The notes beneath the pieces are model-generated. The model had not been told where the DNA came from, ran no database searches, and saw only the letters and a program-made list of their open reading frames with translations. From an uncultured Eubacteriales bacterium (lineage in GTDB: Bacteria > Bacillota > Clostridia > Christensenellales > Aristaeellaceae), in contig CACYWL010000007.1 of the NCBI GenBank assembly GCA_902778055.1, forward strand, positions 124,001 through 188,000: 64,000 nucleotides of DNA, given 5' to 3'. The position numbers and the translations under genes were made by a program. Below, piece after piece: positions 16,408 to 24,723 of this stretch. The stretch's first letter is position 1. Every line of letters begins with the position of its first letter.

Positions 16408-17547
16408 CTATGAAGGCTCAACACGAACCATCCGGAACAGCCCCGCGGCACCCAGACACGCAATACCGCAGATGCCCAGCGCCAGGGGCAGGGAGGCGTC
16501 GGCGGCGCGGCCCAGGCCAATATCCAGCAGCACGATGAGGCTGTCGCTGATCATGGCGTTGAGGCTCAGGACGGTGGCGCGGTCCGGGGTGGCGATCTTC
16601 TCGTTTTCCAGGGTGTCTGCCAGGGGAGAAAACAGGGCGGCCAGGGCGGTGAGCAGGGTGACGAGCAGGATGGAGAGCGGTCCGGAGCGGGTGAGGGCCA
16701 GCAGGTCCATGCACAGGGCGGAGAGCAGCAGAAGGCCGATCCCCATGGGGCGTCGGCCCATCCGCCGGGTCAGCCGGGCGGACAGCGGGCCGCAGAGCCC
16801 GGCCAGGGAGGCGATGAGGAAGGCCGCGCCGATGGCCCGTTCAGAGAGTCCGCAGCGCAGGTATTGCAATTGATTAAAGTAGATCGTCACGCAATGGACA
16901 GTCTCGGAGAACACCGCGGCGCAGATCACCAGCGCCAGCATGCCCGGCACGCGGAAATGCGTCCGGACCAGCCTGCCCAGGGACTCCCGCGGCTTTCGGC
17001 CTTCCTCGGGGCGCACTTCCCGCAAAAATAAGGTCAACAGGGCAGCCAGCGCATAAGTAACCACCGTCCACAGCGCCGTTTGCCGGTATTGGCCGCTGAG
17101 AAAGGCCGTGTAGAGCAGGCCGGACAGCAGCACGCCCGCCTCTCCGGCGGCAAAATACCAGCCGGAATTGCGCTGGGCATCCCGGGGCGGGGCAGAAAGA
17201 TACAGCATGCTGGCGTCCACGCCGGAAAGGCCGCTGATGACCACCGCCAGCAGCAGGCGCTCCATCAGGAAGCCCAGAAAGCTTTCCGCCCGCCAGAAAA
17301 TGATCTTTGTGACCAGAAACAGGGCGTTGCACAGGATCATCACCCGCCGGTAGCCCAGGCGGTCCGCTGCCCAGCCCCAGGGGATCTCCAGCGCCATGGA
17401 CAGCGCCACGCTGATCCCTTCGATGGCCGTGATCTGAAAGACGCTCAGCCCCGCCGCCTGCCGGTACAGCGTGGCCACGGCGGCATAAAACACCATGCCC
17501 TGCAAAAACGTGATGGCGCAGAGCAAATAGATATTTCTTTTGCGCAT
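16408..17547 (-). CDS. MFS transporter, GC-rich
   Basis: 379 residues from ATG 17547 with AAAGGAGG upstream on the minus strand. Twelve hydrophobic spans are apparent; WGWAADRLGYRRVMIL near residue 55 is the MFS A-motif loop, and TRRMGRRPMGIG is its counterpart in the second half. The substrate cannot be read; relatives are drug or sugar exporters. The gene is far richer in G+C than its neighbours (49 of 60 bases at 16741-16800), indicating transfer from a high-GC donor. It has its own promoter and is the last gene before the right 22-bp repeat. Confidence 0.85.
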   Translation of the reverse strand: MRKRNIYLLCAITFLQGMVFYAAVATLYRQAAGLSVFQITAIEGISVALSMALEIPWGWAADRLGYRRVMILCNALFLVTKIIFWRAESFLGFLMERLLLAVVISGLSGVDASMLYLSAPPRDAQRNSGWYFAAGEAGVLLSGLLYTAFLSGQYRQTALWTVVTYALAALLTLFLREVRPEEGRKPRESLGRLVRTHFRVPGMLALVICAAVFSETVHCVTIYFNQLQYLRCGLSERAIGAAFLIASLAGLCGPLSARLTRRMGRRPMGIGLLLLSALCMDLLALTRSGPLSILLVTLLTALAALFSPLADTLENEKIATPDRATVLSLNAMISDSLIVLLDIGLGRAADASLPLALGICGIACLGAAGLFRMVRVEPS

Positions 17548-17660
17548 GCAAAATAAGCCTCCTTTGATTTTCGGGCACAGCAAATAAAGCGGATGGAGTT
17601 GCGGCGAAAATCAGGTGGGCGTACACATGGCGCTGGGGCTTCCTTTCATGAACTGAATAA

Positions 17661-17689
17661 AGTATACAGTCAAAGGCGGAGGCTGTCAA
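17661..17689 (-). promoter_or_regulatory. Promoter of the MFS gene
   Basis: On the minus strand TTGACA (17684-17689), a 17-base spacer and TATACT (17661-17666). Near-perfect sigma-A promoter with a leader of about 110 bases before ATG 17547. Confidence 0.75.
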
Positions 17690-17752
17690 GGCGAGGGCCG
17701 CGCCTGTTTATTTGTTAAAAACGTTCTCCCGGGTGCAGATTTATTTGTTCTG

Positions 17753-17774
17753 TGTGAGGCTGCTCTCCATTTTT
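17753..17774 (+). repeat. 22-bp direct repeat, right copy
   Basis: Identical to 8572-8593 and in the same orientation. It lies 9 bases before the -35 of the next gene, so this may be the original location and the left copy the duplicate. Confidence 0.85.
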
Positions 17775-17783
17775 CAGATTGAA

Positions 17784-17813
17784 TTGAGACGTGGATTTTG
17801 TTATAATTATAAT
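17784..17813 (+). promoter_or_regulatory. Promoter of the secreted-protein gene
   Basis: TTGAGA (17784-17789), an 18-base spacer and TATAAT (17808-17813); a second TATAAT directly precedes it at 17802. Transcript start near 17820, just before the GGGGGAGG site. Confidence 0.7.
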
Positions 17814-17835
17814 TCGTCGGAAAGGGGGAGGAAGC

Positions 17836-18432
17836 ATGAGATCCGGCATGAAAAAAGCAGCTGTCCTTTTCATCCTGTGTATTTTCTTTTGCGGTATTTG
17901 TCCCTGCAGTGCTCTGGGCCTGACGGAAGCTGAGATATCTTCCAGTGAGGAATGGGTCTGGGAAGCCGGCAGTGTGAACAGCTTTCAGGGGAATGTGACT
18001 GCGGATCAGGATTATCAGGATGCGGTGCTGACGCTGAGCGTGGAATCCGGCATGGAAAACAGCGGCGAAGCGCTGTTTATGGTTGTGAACGGCAAGAAGC
18101 TGAAAATCAGGAAGCGTTCATCGTCCATCACGGAGGATCTCTCCGCCGGTGAAGCGCTGTCTTTCGAAGGCGGATGGTATCTTCCGGAAACCCTGGAGGA
18201 GACCGTCAGCCAGGCCGAGATTACCCTGCGCGTTCAGGATAGCTCCGGCCGTGAGATCGCCGTTTCAACCTTAAAGGCCGGAACCGGAGCCGAAGAGGTA
18301 CAATCGGGCGAGCCCGCCGTTGCACGGATGAATCTGTTGATTCTGATTCTTTTTGTCTGTGCCGGAGCAGTCTGGCTTCTGGCCATTGGAAGGCATTTGT
18401 TTCTCCGTCAGAGGAGCCGCAAGGCTGTATGA
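17836..18432 (+). CDS. Hypothetical secreted protein with C-terminal membrane anchor
   Basis: 198 residues, not recognised. Start ATG 17836 follows GGGGGAGG; an upstream in-frame GTG at 17791 lies inside the promoter. N-terminal signal peptide (MKKAAVLFILCIFFCGICPC), then an outer domain of about 125 residues rich in beta-strand pattern, and a C-terminal helix (LLILILFVCAGAVWLLAIGRH) with a basic tail, giving a type I topology with most of the protein outside. It ends 48 bases before cysS in the same direction and may share its transcript. Confidence 0.75.
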   Translation: MRSGMKKAAVLFILCIFFCGICPCSALGLTEAEISSSEEWVWEAGSVNSFQGNVTADQDYQDAVLTLSVESGMENSGEALFMVVNGKKLKIRKRSSSITEDLSAGEALSFEGGWYLPETLEETVSQAEITLRVQDSSGREIAVSTLKAGTGAEEVQSGEPAVARMNLLILILFVCAGAVWLLAIGRHLFLRQRSRKAV

Positions 18433-18480
18433 TTCTTTCAGATTGTGCGCGCTTAATAAATGGAAAGGAACAAGGAAAAG

Positions 18481-19893
18481 ATGCAGATTTATAACAGTCT
18501 GACCAGGAAAAAAGAAGAATTCAAGCCGATTCACGAGGGAAAGGTCAGCATCTACGCCTGCGGACCAACGGTATATAATTACTTTCATATCGGGAATGCG
18601 CGTCCCTTTATTACCTTTGATGTCCTTCGAAGGCAGTTTGAGCGCGAGGGCTATGAGGTCACCTTTGTTCAGAACTTTACGGATATTGATGACAAAATGA
18701 TCCGCAGAGCCAACGAGGAAGGCATTTCCGTCAAGGAACTCGGAGATCGTTTTATCCGGGAATACTTTATAGACGCGGCTGCGCTTGGTGTTCGAAAAGC
18801 TACGGTTCACCCCCGCGCCGCAGAACATATCCCGGAGATTATTGATTTGATCTCCAGACTGATTGAAAACGGACATGCATATGCAACCCCGGCCGGGGAT
18901 GTATATTATCGCGTCTCCGCATTCCCCGGATACGGCAAGCTGAGCGGGCAAAGTGTGGAAGATCGTGAAATGGGGGCGAGCGAAAGGCTGGATGTGGAGA
19001 CGGACAAGGAAAGCCCTGCAGATTTCGCCCTGTGGAAAGCCCAGAAACCAGGCGAACCGGCCTGGAAGAGCCCCTGGGGAATGGGCCGCCCGGGCTGGCA
19101 CATTGAGTGCTCGGCCATGAGTATGAAATACCTGGGTGAAACCTTCGATATTCACTGCGGTGGAAAGGATCTGCTTTTTCCGCATCACGAAAATGAAATC
19201 GCTCAAAGTGAAGGTGCGACGGGAAGGCCTTTTGTCCATTATTGGATGCATAACGGTTTCATTAATGTTGACAATCAGAAGATGAGCAAGAGCCTGAACA
19301 ATTTCTTTACCGTCCGGGATATTTCAAAGGAATTTGATCTGGAAGCGGTACGTCTGTTCATGCTCAGCGCTCATTATCGGAGCCCGATCAATTTCAGCCG
19401 TGAGCAGATTGAGGCGGCCAACGCCAGCCTGAATCGGCTTTATACTGCCCGTGACAATCTGATCTTCCAGAAAGATAACGGTGAAGACCGTCCCCTGAAT
19501 GAGAAGGAACAAGCCTTTGTGGACAGGCTGAAGGAATACGAAGCCCGTTTCGATGCAGCCATGGATGATGATCTGAACACCGCGGATGCGCTGGGTGCGA
19601 TCTTTGAACTGGTGAAGGATGCCAATGTGGAGATCCAGGCAGGCAGCGCCAGAGAGGCTGCTCTCAGGGCGCTGGAAAGCCTGAACGCCATCTGCGGCGT
19701 GCTGGGCATTCTCACAAAGGCCTCGGATGACCTGACGGACGAGGTTCGGCGGATGGTGGAAGAACGCGCCGCGGCTCGGGCCAGCAAGGACTGGAAGAGA
19801 AGCGACGAGCTGCGCGATGCGATTCGCGCGGCCGGATATATCCTGGAGGATACAAAGCAGGGACAGAAGGTTCGGAAGGATCCTGATCGCTGA
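18481..19893 (+). CDS. cysS: Cysteinyl-tRNA synthetase
   Basis: Charges tRNA-Cys. 470 residues from ATG 18481 with AAGGAA upstream; an ATG at 18460 would add seven basic residues. Class I signatures: FHIGNARPF near residue 40 (HIGH motif) and KMSKSLNN near 268 (KMSKS). The zinc-binding cysteine/histidine set is present in YACGPTVYNY, HIECSAM and HHENE. The C-terminal DALR-type anticodon region ends in SDELRDAIRAAGYILEDTKQG. No T-box precedes it. Confidence 0.97.
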   Translation: MQIYNSLTRKKEEFKPIHEGKVSIYACGPTVYNYFHIGNARPFITFDVLRRQFEREGYEVTFVQNFTDIDDKMIRRANEEGISVKELGDRFIREYFIDAAALGVRKATVHPRAAEHIPEIIDLISRLIENGHAYATPAGDVYYRVSAFPGYGKLSGQSVEDREMGASERLDVETDKESPADFALWKAQKPGEPAWKSPWGMGRPGWHIECSAMSMKYLGETFDIHCGGKDLLFPHHENEIAQSEGATGRPFVHYWMHNGFINVDNQKMSKSLNNFFTVRDISKEFDLEAVRLFMLSAHYRSPINFSREQIEAANASLNRLYTARDNLIFQKDNGEDRPLNEKEQAFVDRLKEYEARFDAAMDDDLNTADALGAIFELVKDANVEIQAGSAREAALRALESLNAICGVLGILTKASDDLTDEVRRMVEERAAARASKDWKRSDELRDAIRAAGYILEDTKQGQKVRKDPDR

Positions 19894-19906
19894 CGTACAG
19901 AATATC

Positions 19907-20287
19907 ATGAGGAAGCTTGTTTCAAAAAAGGAACACCGGCTCAAAAATCCAAGAATTGTCTGCGGCTGTTTTCTGATCATCCTTTCGGCAGTGCTTTGCC
20001 TGGTCTGTCTGAAAGACAGGCCGGCCGGATCTGCTCACAGTTTTGCTTCAGGCGGCCGAAGCCGAAGCTTTGACCTTCCCGCTCTCCCGCAGGGGACCCT
20101 CCGCATCAATGAGGCTGAAGCAGATGAACTGATTCAGCTTCCGGGCATCGGTGAAACACTGGCCCAGGCGATTCTGGACGAACGTTCGGTTCATGGATCG
20201 TTTTATTATCCGGAGGACCTGCTGGCGATCAAGGGTATCGGACCTTACAGACTGGAAAGAATTGTTCCTTTCCTCGATTTAAGATAA
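19907..20287 (+). CDS. ComEA-like helix-hairpin-helix protein
   Basis: 126 residues from ATG 19907. Residues 1-17 are basic, followed by a membrane span (IVCGCFLIILSAVLCLVCL), a Ser/Gly-rich linker and a double helix-hairpin-helix domain (INEAEADELIQLPGIGETLAQAILDER, then EDLLAIKGIGPYRLERI). This is the ComEA plan of a membrane-anchored DNA receptor for uptake; the soluble-ligand-binding segment of longer ComEA proteins is absent. No comEC is adjacent, though dprA and comM are in the window. It lies between cysS and dnaX on the same strand. Confidence 0.85.
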   Translation: MRKLVSKKEHRLKNPRIVCGCFLIILSAVLCLVCLKDRPAGSAHSFASGGRSRSFDLPALPQGTLRINEAEADELIQLPGIGETLAQAILDERSVHGSFYYPEDLLAIKGIGPYRLERIVPFLDLR

Positions 20288-20318
20288 TACCGACAGGTAT
20301 TGCAAAGGAGCGTCATTC

Positions 20319-21962
20319 ATGGCCTATCAGGCGCTGTACCGGCAATGGCGGCCTCAGGATTTTTCTCACATGGTGGGGCAGGAAGCAATCGTGGAGACTC
20401 TGCGTCATCAGGTGCAGACCGGTCGCATTGCGCATGCCTATCTCTTCTGCGGCAGCCGCGGAACCGGAAAAACGTCCACGGCAAAAATACTGGCCAGGGC
20501 CATTAACTGCACCCATCCGATAAACGGTGATCCCTGCGGTGAATGCGAAACCTGTAAACGGATGCAGGCAGAAGACTTCATGGATATTCTTGAGTTTGAT
20601 GCTGCCAGCAACAGCCGCGTGGAAGATGCCCGGGAGCTGTTGGAGAAAGTCAGCTTTCCCCCTCAGTTTGGAGCATACAAGGTCTATATTATCGATGAAG
20701 TTCACATGCTGTCCAATTCCGCATTCAACGCGCTGCTGAAAACACTGGAGGAGCCCCCGGAGTATCTCGTTTTTATTCTGGCCACCACGGAACCCTACAG
20801 GCTCCCGGCCACGATTCTGAGCAGATGCCAGCGGTTTGATTTCGGGCGGATTCCCGCCGTGCTGATTCAGAGACGGCTTCGCGAAGCTGCGGAAGGCGCC
20901 GGCGGGGAAGCGACCGACGGTGCGCTGATGTCCATTGCACGGGCTGCTGAGGGCGGAATGCGGGATGCCCTGAGCATTCTGGATATGTGTCTTGGGTACG
21001 GGAAAAAGGTCGATGAGGCACTGGTCCGTACCGTGCTCGGAACCAGCGACCGTTCCTTTCTGTTTCAGTTCAGTTCAGCGCTCAGGGAGGAACAGGCGGC
21101 GGATGTTCTTCGCCTGGTGGATGAATTGATCAGCAGCGGAAAAGATCCCCAGGTCTTCAGCAGGGATGTGAGCGGACATTTGCGCACCTTGCTGATGGCA
21201 AAATACTGCGGTGGGGAAATCTCCGAAATCCTGAGCCTGACAGATGAAGATGCGGAAGAATATGTCCGGGAAAGTGAGAAGTATGCCTCTTCCCGGCTGA
21301 TGGATATGCTGGATCTCTTTATGCATCTTGAGACAGAGCTGCGGTATTCCACCTCCCCGCGGATCGCGCTTGAATGCGCAGCCATGAAATGCTGCCTGAG
21401 AACCGAAGCGACGGACCAGCTTGCGCTGAATGACCGTATTTCCGAGCTCGAGGCCAGAATCTCTGCGCTGCAGGATCAAATTGCCAGCGGAGCTTCGGTC
21501 CAGGTGGAACGCAAATCAAATGAAAAGGAAAAAGGGCATTCCGCTCCGGTGACTTCCAGGGCCGGATCAAAAGGGAAGCAGGCCGCCAAAGCCCTTACTC
21601 CCACCGGCCGCGGGACGGATGAGATATGGAATGAAGCACTGAAAGCTTTGAAAACCGCTGCGCCTTCCGTTTCCGGAATGCTGATGATGGGAACCTATCA
21701 GGGCTCCAACGGAACGGAATACAGATGGAAAGCCAATCCTACCTTCTCGGTGATTGCCCAGAGTCTTAACACGCCTGAACGGAAAGCGCAGATTGAAGAA
21801 GCATTGACTGCCGCAGCAGGTGTTTCCTGTACCTTTGTTGCCACGGACAGCAGCGAGGATCAGAAAAAAACAGAAGAGGCTTCCGATGAAAGCTATCTGC
21901 AAACGCTGAAGGACACCTTCGGTGAGGAACCAGTGGATGTCATTGATGAACTGCCGGAATAA
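20319..21962 (+). CDS. dnaX: DNA polymerase III subunit tau
   Basis: Clamp-loader subunit linking the replisome. 547 residues. Walker A GSRGTGKTST near 47, a zinc module around CTHPINGDPCGECETCK, Walker B IIDEVHML, sensor ATTEP and the arginine finger in SRCQRFDF. Domain III follows to about 365, then a charged linker and a C-terminal domain (about 430-520). No slippery A-run suggesting a gamma product was noticed, so a full-length tau is likely the only form. The start is ATG 20319 after AAAGGAG. Confidence 0.96.
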   Translation: MAYQALYRQWRPQDFSHMVGQEAIVETLRHQVQTGRIAHAYLFCGSRGTGKTSTAKILARAINCTHPINGDPCGECETCKRMQAEDFMDILEFDAASNSRVEDARELLEKVSFPPQFGAYKVYIIDEVHMLSNSAFNALLKTLEEPPEYLVFILATTEPYRLPATILSRCQRFDFGRIPAVLIQRRLREAAEGAGGEATDGALMSIARAAEGGMRDALSILDMCLGYGKKVDEALVRTVLGTSDRSFLFQFSSALREEQAADVLRLVDELISSGKDPQVFSRDVSGHLRTLLMAKYCGGEISEILSLTDEDAEEYVRESEKYASSRLMDMLDLFMHLETELRYSTSPRIALECAAMKCCLRTEATDQLALNDRISELEARISALQDQIASGASVQVERKSNEKEKGHSAPVTSRAGSKGKQAAKALTPTGRGTDEIWNEALKALKTAAPSVSGMLMMGTYQGSNGTEYRWKANPTFSVIAQSLNTPERKAQIEEALTAAAGVSCTFVATDSSEDQKKTEEASDESYLQTLKDTFGEEPVDVIDELPE

Positions 21963-21970
21963 TCAGCAGA

Positions 21971-22006
21971 GCCCTTCCCGCGGCCGGGAGGGCTTTTCTT
22001 TTTTTC
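21971..22006 (+). terminator. Intrinsic terminator after dnaX
   Basis: Stem formed by GCCCTTCC and GGGAGGGC around CGCGGCC, followed by a run of T (TTTTCTTTTTTT). Confidence 0.88.
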
Positions 22007-22019
22007 TGCGAAGAAACAG

Positions 22020-22078
22020 TTGACAGAATTGAAAATCCGATTATAATGACATTATCTTATTTGAGCAATTGTTCAAAT
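22020..22078 (+). promoter_or_regulatory. ArsR-type promoter and operator
   Basis: TTGACA (22020-22025), a 16-base spacer and TATAAT (22042-22047). Just downstream, 22059-22078 reads ATTTGAGCAATTGTTCAAAT, palindromic at 18 of 20 positions and close to ArsR/SmtB operators of the TGAACA-N-TGTTCA kind. A repressor here would block elongation from the start site near 22054. Confidence 0.75.
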
Positions 22079-22103
22079 GAGAGAACGAAAGGAGATCTTT
22101 CCG

Positions 22104-22409
22104 ATGAGTAACTGTCTGCCCCAGAACGATGAACTTCTCTATGATCTGGCCGATCTGTTCCGGATGTTCGCGGACAGCACAAGAGTCCGGGTGCTGAATG
22201 AGCTCCGGCAGCGAGAGGTGGGAGTAACCGGGCTGGCCAACGCCCTGGGGATGACCGCCTCGGCGATATCCCATCAGCTTCGGATCCTGAAGGACGGGCG
22301 GCTGATTCAAAGCCGCAGGAACGGGAAGGAAATTCTTTACTCCCTCGCCGATGATCATGTGAGGACCATTCTGGACATGGGACTGGAGCATATTGAGGAG
22401 TCCCGATAA
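22104..22409 (+). CDS. ArsR/SmtB-family metal-responsive repressor
   Basis: 101 residues from ATG 22104 (AAGGAG upstream). Winged-helix repressor: LADLFRMFADSTRVRVLNEL, VTGLANALGMTASAISHQLRILKDGRLIQSRRNG, then YSLADDHVRTILDMGLEHIEES. The C-terminal D-H...H...E pattern in the last helix matches the alpha-5 zinc/cadmium site of CzrA/SmtB proteins, and ELRQR lacks the alpha-3 ELCVCDL site of arsenic sensors. With a palindromic operator in front and a metal-exporting ATPase behind, it most likely senses Zn or Cd and derepresses efflux. Confidence 0.9.
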   Translation: MSNCLPQNDELLYDLADLFRMFADSTRVRVLNELRQREVGVTGLANALGMTASAISHQLRILKDGRLIQSRRNGKEILYSLADDHVRTILDMGLEHIEESR

Positions 22410-22460
22410 CAGTTGATGCTTTCTCTGACTGTGAAAATATTTAAACCGGAGGGAATGAAA

Positions 22461-24614
22461 ATGGACGCGGAACAGGAATCCAGGAGTCATACCCAGGAAA
22501 GCTTGAATGATTTTACCCTGAAGTCAGGGCCCGAAAATGAACACGGATCTGAGACCGCCGCCGCGCATGCAAATGCTCCCGAAAACGCGCAGATGCCTTT
22601 ACAGGAAGAGCTGGGAGCCGATCAGGAGCTTGAAGAAGAGCACGGGCATGAACATCTTCCGGAGCATCATGGCCATCATGAGCACGAGTCCGGCCAACAT
22701 CATGACCATCATGAGCACGAGTCCGGCCACCATCATGACGGACTGCACTGCGGATGCGATCACTGTCACCACGGCGATGAAGAGGGAGAGGAAGAAAACC
22801 GCAGCGTCATGATCGGAAGGCTGATCACGTCCTCCGTATTCCTGATCATCGGTCTCTTTTTCCCGGAGAAAAGCGTTTTCCGTTTTGTTTTTTCTCTTCT
22901 TTCAGCTCTTTCCATCGGATATGACATTCTCTGGGGCGCTGTGCGAAACGTTTTCCGAAGGGAACTGCTTGACGAGACTTTTCTGATGACCGTTGCATGT
23001 ATCGGGGCCTTTGTTCTCGGCGAATTTACCGAAGGCGCAATGGTATTGCTGCTTTTCCAGCTCGGTGAATTTCTCCAGGATCTGGCCGTTGACCGGAGCA
23101 GAGATTCCATTTCCGCGCTGATGGATATCCGCCCGGACGAAGCAACCGTCATCCGCGGCGGGCAGGAAATCACCCTTCGGGCCGAGGAAGTCGGCATCGG
23201 CGAGACAATCCTTGTCAGACCCGGTGAACGCATTCCCCTGGACGGAACAATTATCGAAGGGGAAAGCTTCCTGGATACCGTCGCTTTGACCGGAGAGAGC
23301 GTCCCGAGGGCTGCCCGGATCGGTGACGAAGCGCTGAGCGGCTGCGTCAATCAGCGGAGTCCCCTGAAGATCAGGACGGAACGGAAGGCCGAAGATTCTG
23401 CCGTCAGCAGGATTCTTGAGATGGTGGAAAACGCGACGGAGCATAAGAGCCATGCGGATAAGTTCATCACCCGGTTCGCTCGGGTTTACACGCCCGTCGT
23501 TGTCGGTGCGGCCGCCGCTCTGCTGCTTATCGCCGGAATTGTTACAGGCAACTGGGCTGAATGGCTTCGCCGCAGTCTGACCTTCCTTGTCATCAGCTGC
23601 CCCTGCGCGCTGGTCATCTCCGTGCCTCTGAGCTATTACAACGGAATCGGAAGAGCCAGCAAAATGGGCATCCTTGTAAAGGGCAGCAACATTCTGGAGG
23701 AGCTCAGCCGGACCGCTGTGGTTGCTTTTGACAAGACCGGAACCATCACTCAGGGCGTGTTTGAGGTTGTTGCAGTTCATCCGGAGGAAATGACAGAGGA
23801 GGAGCTGCTCCGGTACGCTGCCGCGGCTGAAAAATACAGTACTCATCCCATAGCTGATGCAATCCGGGAAAGCTGCAGGGGATGGGAAGAGCTTACAATC
23901 GGCAGCAGCACCGAAATCGCCGGGCAGGGTGTGAAGACCGAAGTGAACGGTCACCTGGTTGCGGCCGGGAACGGGAAGCTGATGGGAGCTGAAGGCATTG
24001 ACTGCCGTGACTGCCATCTTGCCGGAACCATTGTTCATCTTGCTGTGGACGGCAAATACGAGGGGCATCTTGTCATTGCCGATGTCGTGAAGGAAAATGC
24101 GGAAGAAGCAGTTCGCCAGCTGAAGGAGATGGGGATCGCAAAAACCGTGATGCTGACAGGCGACAGAAGGAGCGCCGCAGAAGACATCGGGCGGAAGATT
24201 CATGTGGATGAAGTTTACGCCGAACTGAAGCCGGAGGATAAGGTGAATCATATCTATCGGCTGCAGGCCGGACGGAAGAGCAGCAGCGAAGCCGTTACCT
24301 TTGTTGGAGACGGAATTAACGACGCACCTGTGTTGGCTACGGCGGATATCGGCGTGGCCATGGGCGGCGCCGGCTCCGATGCGGCCGTGGAAGCAGCGGA
24401 TGTGGTTCTGATTGACGATGATCCGGTAAAGCTGGCAGCTGCGATCAGGCTCGCAGGCCGGACGCAGAGGATTGTGAAGCAAAACATTGTGTTTTCCATT
24501 GCTGTCAAGATTCTGGTCATGATTCTGGGAGCCTTCGGAATTGTACCGCTGTGGCTGGCTGTTTTTTCCGACGTAGGCGTATGTCTCCTGGCGATTCTGA
24601 ACGCCGTCCGATAG
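22461..24614 (+). CDS. Heavy-metal-exporting P1B-type ATPase (Zn/Cd/Co type) with His-rich N-terminus
   Basis: 717 residues from ATG 22461 (GGAGGG 7 bases upstream). The N-terminal 115 residues lack the usual CxxC metal-binding domain and instead carry a histidine-rich stretch (about 55-105) built partly from a duplicated 11-residue unit (HHEHESGQHHD). Then come transmembrane helices, TGES (about 275), the CPC channel motif near 381 (SCPCALVISVP), DKTGT near 423 (phosphorylated Asp), the HP motif STHPIADAI near 475 and GDGINDAP near 616. CPC plus the ArsR neighbour points to Zn2+/Cd2+ export across the plasma membrane. It begins 51 bases after the repressor gene and shares its promoter. Confidence 0.93.
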   Translation: MDAEQESRSHTQESLNDFTLKSGPENEHGSETAAAHANAPENAQMPLQEELGADQELEEEHGHEHLPEHHGHHEHESGQHHDHHEHESGHHHDGLHCGCDHCHHGDEEGEEENRSVMIGRLITSSVFLIIGLFFPEKSVFRFVFSLLSALSIGYDILWGAVRNVFRRELLDETFLMTVACIGAFVLGEFTEGAMVLLLFQLGEFLQDLAVDRSRDSISALMDIRPDEATVIRGGQEITLRAEEVGIGETILVRPGERIPLDGTIIEGESFLDTVALTGESVPRAARIGDEALSGCVNQRSPLKIRTERKAEDSAVSRILEMVENATEHKSHADKFITRFARVYTPVVVGAAAALLLIAGIVTGNWAEWLRRSLTFLVISCPCALVISVPLSYYNGIGRASKMGILVKGSNILEELSRTAVVAFDKTGTITQGVFEVVAVHPEEMTEEELLRYAAAAEKYSTHPIADAIRESCRGWEELTIGSSTEIAGQGVKTEVNGHLVAAGNGKLMGAEGIDCRDCHLAGTIVHLAVDGKYEGHLVIADVVKENAEEAVRQLKEMGIAKTVMLTGDRRSAAEDIGRKIHVDEVYAELKPEDKVNHIYRLQAGRKSSSEAVTFVGDGINDAPVLATADIGVAMGGAGSDAAVEAADVVLIDDDPVKLAAAIRLAGRTQRIVKQNIVFSIAVKILVMILGAFGIVPLWLAVFSDVGVCLLAILNAVR
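22674..22739 (+). repeat. Tandem 33-bp repeat in the His-rich region
   Basis: Two head-to-tail 33-base units (22674-22706 and 22707-22739) differing at one base, coding twice for HHEHESG[Q/H]HHD. In-frame unit length allows copy-number change without frameshift, which would alter the number of metal ligands. Confidence 0.88.
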
Positions 24615-24651
24615 AATCGGATCAAACCGAAAATCTTGACAGGCAAAACGC

Positions 24652-24680
24652 TTGACCGCTTCGGCGGGAGGGAGTAAAAT
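24652..24680 (+). promoter_or_regulatory. Promoter of the COG0523 genes
   Basis: TTGACC (24652-24657), a 17-base spacer and TAAAAT (24675-24680); transcript start near 24687. This separates the GTPase pair from the ATPase unit. No obvious Zur box is seen. Confidence 0.65.
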
Positions 24681-24723
24681 ACCCGACGGCAAATGGATAT
24701 GTAGAGAGAGGTGTGATTTTGCC

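Larger units (their letters stand above)
8572..17774. other. Repeat-bracketed accessory island (candidate)
   Basis: About 9.2 kb between two identical 22-bp direct repeats. Outside it lie ordinary chromosomal genes. Inside are an AlbA_2-type regulator, a LexA/UmuD-like repressor, a broken HTH gene, a sigma-70 factor, three ECF sigma modules at different stages of decay and a GC-rich MFS transporter. Regulators, broken genes and mixed base composition fit horizontally acquired DNA. I find no integrase, transposase, relaxase or phage structural gene inside, so calling it a mobile element would go beyond the evidence; it could be the remnant of one. Confidence 0.45.

Noticed and set aside
8572..17774. 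Calling the island a prophage or ICE
   Set aside because: No integrase, terminase, capsid, relaxase, VirB or replication gene could be found between the repeats.
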